DNA of 64,000 bases from Ananas comosus (Eukaryota > Streptophyta > Magnoliopsida > Poales > Bromeliaceae), in the NCBI RefSeq assembly GCF_001540865.1, contig NC_033624.1:248001-312000 (forward strand). Direction: 5' to 3'. The notes under the pieces were generated by a model. That model was given only the letters and a program-made list of their open reading frames with translations, made no database searches and had not been told where the DNA came from. The position numbers and the translations under genes were made by a program. Below are positions 22,460 to 32,361 of the stretch, piece after piece; positions within the stretch are counted from its first letter, which is position 1, and every line of letters starts with the position of its first letter.

Positions 22460-24471
22460 AGGCCTAGAGTTGCAAACAGGGTACTTAAGTTTACGACAGA
22501 TAAAGGCTGCCACCAACAACTTTGATCCTACAAACAAGATAGGTGAAGGAGGTTTTGGTCCCGTACACAAGGTTTAAGTAACATAAAACTCATAAATATA
22601 GTTTTTTCCCTTTATCTACTGTCCTTTGTTAATTATCTGTCTGTTCTTTCAAACTCTTATAGGCTGACTTAATATTATGTTGTATATTTAATTTTTTTTA
22701 AAAAAATTTCAGGGCGTACTACCAGATGGATCTGAAGTTGCCGTAAAGCAACTCTCATCTAAATCGAAGCAAGACAGTAGGGAATTTATCAATGAAGTAG
22801 GCCTGATATCGGCTCTACAACATCCAAATCTAGTGAGATTATTTGGATACTCCATTGATGGAGACCAATGGTCTATGAATACATGCAAAACAACAGCTTA
22901 GCAAGGGCTTTGTTTGGTTCGTTCTAAACCTAACTATAATTCTGATCCATAATTTTATTAATCATTAATTCAGTACCATGTTTATGTTCTTTTTGTTTTA
23001 TTGGAAAAAATAGTTTTGCTAACTAATAATTGTTTGAAAATTTCAGGTGTTGAAAAAGATAAGCAGTATTTGGATTGACGAATGAGAAGGAAAATAGGCC
23101 TTGGGGTTGCTAGAGGCCTAGTGTACCTTCATGAAGAGTCACGACTAAAAATTATTCATCGTTACATCAAAGCGACAAACATTTTACTTGACAAGGATCT
23201 AACACCAAAGATAGCCAATTTTGGTCTAACAAAATTGGATGAAGAAGAACATAGTCGCATTAGCACGTGCATTGCAGGAACCATGTAAGTAAAATTTCCT
23301 TGGTTGTTTAAAAGGCTTAACTAATGGATATGTGATTATAAAAAAGTTTTTGAGAGATATACTCTTGTAAACAATGTTAGCCTCGAAATTATCGACTAAC
23401 TGTTTTTTTCATTGACTTACGAAATTTGTTCAAAAAGTTCAATAAAGAAAATACATAAATAAAGATGATATTTAGTACAGTTTTAGTCACCAATGACATG
23501 GCTAGTGTTCTGTAAATTTTATTGATGAGTCATTGTATTAGTGATCTTTTTTTACATCTCATTTTTGACTCGTAGTGTATTCTTCACTGCTCATAAGGCT
23601 GAAAGCAACTTTGGGTTGCGCTCTTCTTTACTTTTCTGTCCTTTTTTTTTACTCCCTTAGAATTTATGCTCTTCATGTTTAGTTGTTTGAAAACGTTAAA
23701 AAAACTAAAAATTTAGCTACTATTTTAGGACAGCATATGTGATGCAAGCTTTCAACAAGACAAAACATTTTAGCTACTGTTTTAGGACTTCAACCTGCAC
23801 TTCCCTTATTTTGTTGATTTCAATGTATTCTTTGGTTATAATGAATTGCACATAATAATTTTTTGATCATGCAGAGGATATATGGCCCTAGAATATACAA
23901 TAAGAGGTTATCTGACCGAAAAGGCTGACGTGTATAGCTTTGGTGTTGTTATACAGGAGCTAGTCAGCGGAAAGAGTAACACATCCTATCGACATAAGGA
24001 ATACGTAACTCTTATTGACTGGGTAAGTTTAAAATTACTATCTTCATATGGTAAAATAAACAAAAAATGCATCAATAATGAACCTAATTGCATCTTACCA
24101 TTCTTCTCCATAGATTGCAGGCTCATGTTCTACAGCAGCAGGGAAACTTGATTGAGCTAGTGGACGCAAGCCTCGGCTCGGAATACGCGAGGGAAGAGGC
24201 TTTAATTATGTTAGACCTCTCCCTTGTCTGCACAAATTCGTCACCAGTATTGAGGCCGAAGATGTCCGATGCCGTGAAGATGCTCGAGGGTAGGATGGTC
24301 GTTCAAGTCCCAATCTTGAAAGGAGCAGAGCACAATGACGAGGAGCCGAGTCAAGAAGGAGATATATCATTTAATGATAGATGGACTGATACTTCTGTGA
24401 GAGCGCCTTCCGACCATAGCGGAGAAATAGAAGAGATTCCGCTTGCTGATCAAGTAGCAGAAACAATTTAA
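22460..24471 (+). pseudogene. LRR-VIII type receptor-like kinase pseudogene (kinase half only)
   Basis: Five exon-like blocks with retained splice sites: 22460-22571 (LSLRQIKAATNNFDPTNKIG then GEGGFGPVHK), 22713-22916 (VAVKQLSSKSKQ, Lys kept), 23047-23284, 23875-24022 ([20 protein letters not shown]) and 24121-24471 (tail to TAA). They match the cytoplasmic kinase of LRR-VIII receptors such as those near Arabidopsis At1g07650/At1g53430. Defects are a short deletion after GDQ near 22867 that shifts the frame before VYEYM, and TGG to TGA at 23076-23078 (LDW to LD-stop). HRD has become HRY (IIHRYIK), and DFG has become NFG (KIANFGL). The extracellular exons are absent. It is a dead gene, not merely a pseudokinase. 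Confidence 0.9.
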
Positions 24472-25703
24472 ATTCCACAGTAAAGTTTGTATTTTTTTTG
24501 TGCTAGTCTTATTTCATGTGTATATCTGCTATTATATTTTCACTGTCGCCACAGAACTCTGTTAGGATGTGTTTGTATTAACCCCTGTTATCATGATGTA
24601 ATGTTCCTGGACGAATAGTAGCAGTAATCTGGCTAAAACTCTGTTTGGATGTGTTTGTATTAACCAACACCTATTATCAGGATGTAATGTTCTGGACGAG
24701 TCTAAGACACCGATGATTCTTCAATGATTGCATTCTCTCTGCTTACAACTGTTATTTTTAGACTCTTCTTATATTGTAGTAACATACGGAAATAGGCCTC
24801 AATGTGTGAAAACTTGGGGCTACTGGACTGAGCTTGACTTAGTCTCCTTCTCATTGTGCTAAGAGTTTTGAGTAATGTTATGACTAATCATGTCCCGTTC
24901 ATGTATTACCTGATCCAAAAGCGGGACTATGCATTGGCGGATGAGAAAGACAGAGCATGAAATGGGGAAGCTGCCGCTGGTGGGAGTCTGCACGGCTGCT
25001 GGTCTCATTCTCATAGCAAGGGATCGTGGCACTCCTTAGCCCCTGATGGCGCCCGCCGCTGCCTGAAGAGTGAAACAGAGAAAAACAATGATGGAGCAAT
25101 CTCTGGACGTGTTCATGATCTTCCTATCTATTAATTATCCATGGATGGGAGCGAGGTCTAATCGTTGTGTGGTGTACAAACTATATAGTATATACTGTAG
25201 TAGAACGAGAACTGCCTCCCAGTACAAATTTGTAACAGTTCGTTCTTCTTTGAACATGATTAATTAATAAGGCGAGTGGTCTGTATACTACGTAATGATG
25301 ATTGGTGCACATGAAATGTGACCAACAAATTCATGTGACCTACGAGGACTCAAAATTTAGGAAGATTTCTATGCCAACTTCCTGAAAATGTGGCACTATG
25401 GCGGAGTCGCTGGAGGTAATGTAGACCAAACACCTATAAAGATTTTAGTTAATTCTGATTATTAAAAGAATATTTTTATTTAAATATTTTTTAAAAAAAT
25501 TAAAAAAATGGAGAAAATCGTATTAGATTTTGTTAAGTTTAATTTGTCTATTAAATGAAATCTTAAAATATAAGTTTACTTGAAAATTTGAAAGTATTTT
25601 TTTTACAAAGAAAATTGATGAAATTTGATTTGTATGTGAAATTAATAAATTTTAGTTAAACTTTAATTATCTAATTTTAGCACGCGCGGGCAATAATATA
25701 ATT
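24472..25703. other. Intergenic region downstream of the kinase pseudogene
   Basis: A tandem duplication occurs near 24551-24700 (CTCTGTT(A/T)GGATGTGTTTGTATTAACC... and AGGATGTAATGTTC...). A less AT-rich stretch at 24900-25080 has only unsupported short frames. From about 25430 the sequence is very AT-rich and ends with CACGCGCGGGCAATAATA, which resembles a Helitron-type terminus. Confidence 0.4.
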
Positions 25704-27434
25704 CTATATATATATATATATATATATACTACTTATAAAAGCGTGAGTTTTGAAATTTTTTCCTTCCCAAAAATGTCTCTATCTTTTTTACTAATATTGT
25801 CAAGTCCAGTAAATTTCAACCACTCATTTTAAATAAATCTTTAAATAATAATTTATTCTTAAATATAGATCTTAAGTTTTCGCCATTAGATCTCATCCAA
25901 CGAATAAAAATAAAAGTATCTGTCATTTTTGTTGACCTCCTATCTACGCCGCGTTTCTCATATTTTTTTTTTTCTACCCACCATACGTAAAACTAAATTT
26001 ATCTCTTATCTAACGTAATACCCGTCAATCATACAATACATTCGCTAATACCCCAAATCAAAACTAAATCGTTAATTAAATATAATTTTAAATATTTTTA
26101 ACAAAATATTCAATATTTAAATAATGCGTCGTAAAAGCATAGAATATTTTTTAAAAAAATTAATACCAGTCCAATCAAAACAAAATCCTTAATTAAATAT
26201 AATTTTAAATATTTTTACCAAAATATTCAACACCAAAATATTCTCCGTGTTCTCAAATATAAAATATATTTTATCTATTTTAAATAAATCTTCAAATAAT
26301 AATTTATTCTCAAATATAGATCTTAAGTTTTCGCCATTGGATCTCATCCAATGAATAAAAATAAAAGTATCTATTGACAAAAATATCTTTTTTTCAAATA
26401 TTTTTTTCTACACAACAATCATGTAATACGTAAAACTAAATTTATCTCTTATCTAATGTCCTACCGCCAATCACGTAATATCTCCACTAATCACGTAATA
26501 TGTAAAATTAAATTTATTACATATCCAAACATTTTTTCAAATATTTTTTTTCTCAAACGTAATACCTACCAATCTAAGTACCAAAATTAAATTTTAAATT
26601 TGTAATGCCCGCCAAAATTTAATACCCGCGAATTTGATAATTTGAATTTTAATTTAAAATATTTCTCTTTTTATCATTTCATATGAATAAAATTATTAAG
26701 AACTAATTATTTGGATGGATTGAAGTATGAATTGAATTAGATTGATTTTCTAGGACGAGATAATGCTAACACACATTGGCATGAAAAAATTATTAATAAC
26801 TAATTATTTGGATGGATTGAAGCATGAATCGAATTAGATTCATACTCTAGAACAAGATAGTGCTATAACACACATTGGCATTTGGAGAGACACTATTGTA
26901 AACAATTCAGTTGTTGTATAAAAATAGTGCACTTTAATATCGATAATTAGGATAAATGTACTTTTTAATATTTTATTTTTTTTGGTATTTTAAATTTATT
27001 TATCATGATCAATTTAGCAAAATTTTATAAGTAAAATTGTGCTTAATCCACCTATTCCAAAAACTCAAGAAATAAAATTAAGCTAAATTTTTTACTTATA
27101 TGAATTCTTATTAAATTTACATTTTTTTTAATTTTATCTATTCTGATGATTTACTAATATTTATTTTATTATTTTTTTTACTTACAATGCAATTTGTACG
27201 GAAGGGGAACTAATGGTGACATTTTCAATTAGTTTAGTGACGAATTTTGTATTTTTTTTTAATGATACCATGATAGATTTTGTGTTCTTTCTTTTATGAT
27301 ATTGTAATTCTATTTTTTATTTCTATCATTTTATTTTAGTAATGATTAAATATTATTTATCGAATCTATAATATTTATTTATAAATTTTTTTTTTAGTAT
27401 TTGTGTGACGTGTGTTGCACCTGCACTTAACTAG
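25704..27434 (+). mobile_element. Candidate non-autonomous Helitron
   Basis: The proposed 5' end is a TC followed by (TA)n and ACTACTTATAAAAGCGTGAG, a start typical of plant Helitrons. The proposed 3' end is GTGTTGCACCTGCACTTAACTAG followed by T, with CTAG preceded by a GC-containing weak stem region. No terminal inverted repeats or target duplication are seen, as expected. The interior is AT-rich with direct repeats: about 25827-25922 versus 26278-26373, about 26040-26110 versus 26160-26230, and about 26700-26785 versus 26800-26885. It encodes no Rep/helicase. Ends are inferred by eye. Confidence 0.45.
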
Positions 27435-27510
27435 TATATATATATATACGGGTCGATCCCTCTCTTCTCCATCCATAAGCACAAAGAACGCACACGTACG
27501 TGCGCACAAA

Positions 27511-27650
27511 GAATCTCTCAGTAGCACCCAGCCTTCGTCGACAGCACAAGCTAGCTCTCGCAGAACCTCTCTGTAGCACGCAGCCTCCGTTGGAAGCACA
27601 AGCTCTTGCAGAAGTTAGCTCTCTGAAGCACGCGGCCTTCGTCCAGCGAG
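27511..27650 (+). repeat. Imperfect tandem repeat (about 2.7 units) upstream of pectate lyase copy 2
   Basis: Units share CTCTC..TAGCACCCAGCC, TTCGTCGACAGCACAAGCT and CTCGCAGAA-type motifs (27511-27560, 27561-27610, 27611-27650). They lie in a C-rich region that looks like a 5' UTR exon ending near a possible donor (GGCCGGTAAT, 27661-27670). A TATA-like run lies at 27435-27448. Confidence 0.55.
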
Positions 27651-27871
27651 CATTACTCGATCGGCCGGTAATTTGGTTTATTTCATTTCTTTGTTAATGC
27701 TCTTTTTAATCAGCAATAATCTGTTTCTTCTTTTCCTTTTGTCCCGTATAATTAACGACCGAAACGACATTAATTAAGCAATACATGAATTAGTACTGTG
27801 TACTTACACCGTATACGCTCTCTTTTGTTTTTTTTTTTTTTTCTTTTCCTTTTCAGATCAGAGTAATTAAG

Positions 27872-29528
27872 ATTGTCGACTCCTCCTTATGCCCCTGCGG
27901 ACGACGGCTTGCGAGCCCTCGCTGGCCAGGCTGAAGGCTTCGGCCGGAACACCATCGGAGGACTCCACGGCTCCGTGTATCACGTTACAACATTGGCAGG
28001 TACATATATAACATACATATATATAACACACAAACATTAATCTCGATTAATTCCTAGCCGCTAGATCAATTTGTCCATATCTAGCTTGTCCATATTATAT
28101 ATACAGCATTGTTGATTGGTCTCTAGCTCATAATTTTGATTCTTAATTATAAAAAAAAAAGTAGTTCTATTAATTATTAACTAAAGGATATATAATTAAG
28201 TAATTAAAACGCACACCATATATCTGTTAATTGAGAGACTTATATATATATATTACACACAGCTAGTTAGCGGTTTTAATTTCTTGTGCATCATCTTAAT
28301 TAATTATGTTGATCAGTTGTGGCTGCAGTTTTAATTTTGTATGTTATGTTTGCGTACGTAGATGATGGAGTTGGCTCACTTCGGGAAGGATGTCACAGGA
28401 AGGAGCCTCTGTGGATAGTCTTCGACGTGTCCGGAACCATCAACCTTACATCCACCTTGATGGTATCGTCGTTCAAAATGATCGATGGCCGAGGACGGGT
28501 CGTCAAAATTACAGAAAAAGGTTTGCGGTTGGAAGGGTCCGAACACGTGATCATTTGCAACCTACAATTCGTGGGCGGCGAAGGAGAAGAAGTTGATGCT
28601 ATCCAAATTAAGTCCAAATCGACGAACGTTTGGATAGATCGCTGCAGCTTGCACGACTACGCTGACAGCCTGATCGATGTCAGCCACGAAAGCACCAATA
28701 TTACTATTTCCAGGTAATTAAGCATGCAATTAAAGCCGATCGATCAATGGATGCTTTAATTAATATTCTACTTAATTATTTGCATTCATATAAATAAATA
28801 AATAGTACTTGATATATATATATTCTTTCCCGCGATTCATTTCATGAGCAGCCGCGAGTCAGATTTGGAAAAGTTCATCTTTACAACAACTACACTAAAA
28901 ACTGGGGCATTTATGCTGTCACGCCTTCCGTCGAAGCTCAGGTATGTATGTGCATTAATCTTGATATTTCGGAGCTTGCGACGTCCTTTGAATCTTCCTA
29001 TACATTACAAATTAATTAAACTACTTCTTAAACTCCTTCCTGGCTTTTTTGCCTGTATTACAGATCGTGTCTCAGAACAACATACACGAAGCAGGGAAAA
29101 AGATGGTTGTTTTTGAATATAAGTTTGAAAAGGTACATGCAACTTAATTTTTCTCTTTTTTTCTTCGAAATAAAAAAGATACTAGTGATTTATATATATT
29201 TCGAGGGATTTATATGCATCCTCAGACTGCCATATGTACACGATCATAAATATGGCCTGCAAGACTAATAAATAGTTTAATTGAAATTTTCAAACAGGCA
29301 GGAGACAAGAAAGAGCCGGCTTCTGGATGGATAAGATCCGAGGGAGACTTGTTTCTGAACGGTGCCAAACCTGGCCTCAAGAACGGTCGAGGTGTTGATG
29401 CTGTTTTCAAGCCTCAAAGTTACTACAAAAAGTGGACCCTTGAACCGGCATCTTCAGCTCTCAGGGAGGCGATAGAGTCGAGTGCCGGATGGCAGAATGT
29501 TCCGCTGCCTCACGACTCTTCTGTTTGA
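27872..29528 (+). pseudogene. Pectate lyase-like gene, copy 2, probably inactivated
   Basis: Exons: about 27872-27999 (TPPYAPADDGLRALAGQAEG then GFGRNTIGGLHGSVYHVTTL), 28362-28713, 28852-28941 (PRVRFGKVHLYNNYTKNWGI), 29064-29132 and 29298-29528 (ends VPLPHDSSV, TGA 29526-29528). These cover most of a PL1-family pectate lyase-like protein. Two defects are visible. The expected start reads ATTGTCG where ATGTCG would give MSTPPY, with a TAA shortly upstream in that frame. The block encoding CCFEMHDKTMLIG...CCFFDST in copy 1 is missing, so exon 2 splices out of frame onto PRVRF. The region upstream looks like a promoter and 5' UTR, so it may have been the functional parent. An assembly deletion remains possible. 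Confidence 0.8.
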
Positions 29529-30136
29529 GCTAGAATGATTGATCTTTCGCGACCTGCATGCATGCATGCGCACTACCTATATTTTACTTTTATTTCAAAC
29601 TTTAGCAGTTTAGCTAGACTAGTTAGTTTATCTCGTAAGTTTTAGTTGAGAGTGAGTTAAATTTGTTTGTTTTTACGCACGCTTGCTGTCTAGAATTCTA
29701 GTTGTTCTTTAAAATTCGTTTTACTAGCTTTTAGTCTGGTGGTGATTTTTCTGGCGTATGTGTTATTAATTTCGATACAATTTAAAGGTTTTACAAGTTT
29801 CAGCCGTCAAATACATTCTTCCAAAATTGCATGGTTTACTAATAATCTATAGGAATAGAAAAAAAAATTAATCCATCGGCTAAAGTATAAGGAGTTCGGT
29901 TGTAGTTTTACTATATCAACCGACGAAACCAGTCTCGCTTAATTGCCAATGACATTTTTTAGATCAGAAGCACCGGATAGTTATAGTTCGTTGTACTATC
30001 ACAAATTTATAAGCAGATGTTTTCTTAAACATTCACGCCCCCCTAAACACAATAAATAAATAAATATTTTTATTCTCATTATAAAGAAATTATATGTAAT
30101 TTGTATAAGTTGCAGGGGGCCCATGGTTACTGTGAG

Positions 30137-30280
30137 TATGGGTGAAAACATATCAGATATTATCCAAAAATATCTATATCCGCATAGAAAATATTCGAAT
30201 TCGATCGGATATAAATACGGATATGAATTTAGAAAGTTAAGTTTTTCCGGATATCCAAAAAAAAAAAATTCAGACACGGN

Positions 30281-30333
<53 letters not shown>

Positions 30334-30823
30334 CTTACTCATCTCTCCGCAGTCTAATCTCTTTATTTTTGCAAGACAAAGGCGGCTTGCTATTTGTGGG
30401 AAGATGAAAATTTTCGATTAATTTTTTTTGGAGAGATAAGGAAAATATAATTACATTTTGTACATATATAAGAAGATTGATTAATAATTTATATATTAAA
30501 ATTACATATTTTATATATAAAAAATAAAGTGAGAAAAGGAGGTAGGAAAATAAAGTAATTTTTTTTTTGTGTTTCTCGTTTATTTTATATTTATATGTGT
30601 ATATTAATGTATATTATTATCTGAATAATATTTTAATACATATCCGATCTATATTCAAATCCGAAAAAATATTCGACCTTATGTGAATTCATTTTTAACG
30701 AATATGATAATAAAAATTTAGCATAAAACATATATTTATATCCGAATCTGTATCTAAAAAAAAAATGAATGCATATATGGTTTCGTCAAATATCTAATTA
30801 TATTCTATCCGTTTTCACCCCTA
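30137..30823. mobile_element. hAT-type non-autonomous element with perfect 8-bp target duplication
   Basis: The left end TATGGGTGAAAAC matches the inverted right end TAGGGGTGAAAAC. Both sides are flanked by ACTGTGAG (30129-30136 and 30824-30831), an exact 8-bp target duplication as made by hAT transposases. The subterminal sequence is rich in ATCCGAAT/ATTCGGAT motifs, and the interior includes a long CT microsatellite (30281-30331) preceded by an N at 30280. It has no transposase ORF; the frame across the CT run is spurious. Confidence 0.88.
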
Positions 30824-31440
30824 ACTGTGAGCGTCATGGAATCATCAAATTGAATAACATTGTTGAATAAACCAGTACACTGAATTTAAGGTTGTTTTTA
30901 AAATTATACTGTACTTATTTTTATTAATGATATCACTAATTTTTTTTTTCTTTTTTGTCAATCTACAGTCTATTATTAGCAAGGCTACTATTTTGGAAAT
31001 TAACACCTATATTAAAAAGAACAAATGTTTTTTCTTTTTTTTTTTTCCTACAAAACTATTATTTTCAATTTTTGTTATTTAGCTGGTCTGCTCGCAGCAT
31101 TGTTTTCTGTTTTTAACATTTATCTGGAAGCATCATCGACGTGCATTGAGCGTGCGTTGAGGGGTAACATGCGTGTGACTCACGCACCATGGACGTCCGT
31201 CTCGGGCTACAAAACCCGTCGGGTGGAGCCTGGCGTCCGGGCTACAGAAAAATTTCACATTTCACACTATCTTTGACGGAAAAATCTACTATTTAACACT
31301 TACATCATATCAATAATAATAAATTAAATATATTTTTTATTTTCAAAGATAAGTATAATAAATATATATTTTTTATAATCATGAGGTTATGAATTAATCT
31401 AAAAAAATTTATTTGATTGGTTGAGGATGTCATATTATAT

Positions 31441-31593
31441 ATATATTTTTTAAGAGATAGGTAACATGTTATCTGTTTCGTTTATTTTATTTAGAAATAA
31501 ATTTAGCTAAAAATGTAAGTCAATTAGAATTCGAACTTGGGTCTCGAATACCAACCACCAAACCCTTTGTCACTTACTCTAGAGACGGTCGGT
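31441..31593 (-). mobile_element. tRNA-type SINE, copy 3, with 17-bp target duplication
   Basis: T-rich start, AAGAGATAGGTAACATGTTA, TTTATTTAGAAATAAA palindrome, AATTCGAACTTGGGTCTCG and CACTTACTCTAGAGACGGTC. Flanks are AGGATGTCATATTATAT (31424-31440) and AGGACGCCATATTATAT (31594-31610), with two mismatches. Same orientation as the other four copies. Confidence 0.88.
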
Positions 31594-31610
31594 AGGACGC
31601 CATATTATAT

Positions 31611-32361
31611 TATTAATATATTTGGTGCATTTTAAAATTTTGCTATTCCTTTGTTTTTCTCTTATCTAGTTATAAAATAGTTTTCAAAATTAATGGTATG
31701 GTATAACAAAATAAGCTTCTAAATTTTGTAATCTATGATATTTATATATATATTTTGAAAACATTCAGAAAACAAATAAAATATAATACAATCCGACGTT
31801 CTGCACGCAATAATTTCTCGGATTCGATTAGGATTTGCTCAAACAGATCGAGTTGAGGGTCCTACTTTTTAACCACCCGTACCGTGCCAACTCAGCGATG
31901 ACGTATGCTCCGTCTTCTTTGCATTATAAAAAATAAAAATTTACATGTGCCGGGGCCGGGCGGCGCACTTTAAGTCTTTAACACCTCCCCACTCACTCTC
32001 CCACCCAAAAAGAAAAAAAAAAAGAAAAGAAAAAGAAAACTCATATTTTTAATAAATTTAAATAAATAATATTATATATATGATAAAGGCTATTTATGTA
32101 TTTATTTTTTTTGGTATAAAATTTACGCTCTATTTATAAGATGCGACTGGAAAATAGTTGACCGCGATGACGGGGGAGAGGAAAAGAGGACGACTCCAAT
32201 TAATTCCAAGCGTCGTCTCCGTCGTCGCTCGCTCTCTACCCTAACGTAACTACGCCTTCCCCAACCGCCTCCGATCACTTCTACTCACCACCTCGTCATC
32301 CGCCGCCGCCGCCGGCGCCCTGAAACCCCAGATCCTCTTGTAGCAAGCGATTCGATCGCCG
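31611..32361 (+). promoter_or_regulatory. Upstream region of the NYN-domain gene
   Basis: AT-rich sequence becomes C-rich near 31950-32020 and again from about 32190 (CGTCGTCTCCGTCGTCGCTC), as is usual for a monocot 5' UTR directly before the ATG at 32362. No certain TATA box was assigned. Confidence 0.4.

Noticed and set aside
28844..29116. Frame starting MSSRESDLEKF as a separate small protein
   Set aside because: It is the wrong frame of pectate lyase exon 28852-28941; the true frame reads PRVRFGKVHLYNNYT.
30123..30407. Open frame across the CT microsatellite
   Set aside because: It contains an N-derived unknown residue and an LSLSLS repeat from CT slippage inside a hAT-type element; no protein signal.
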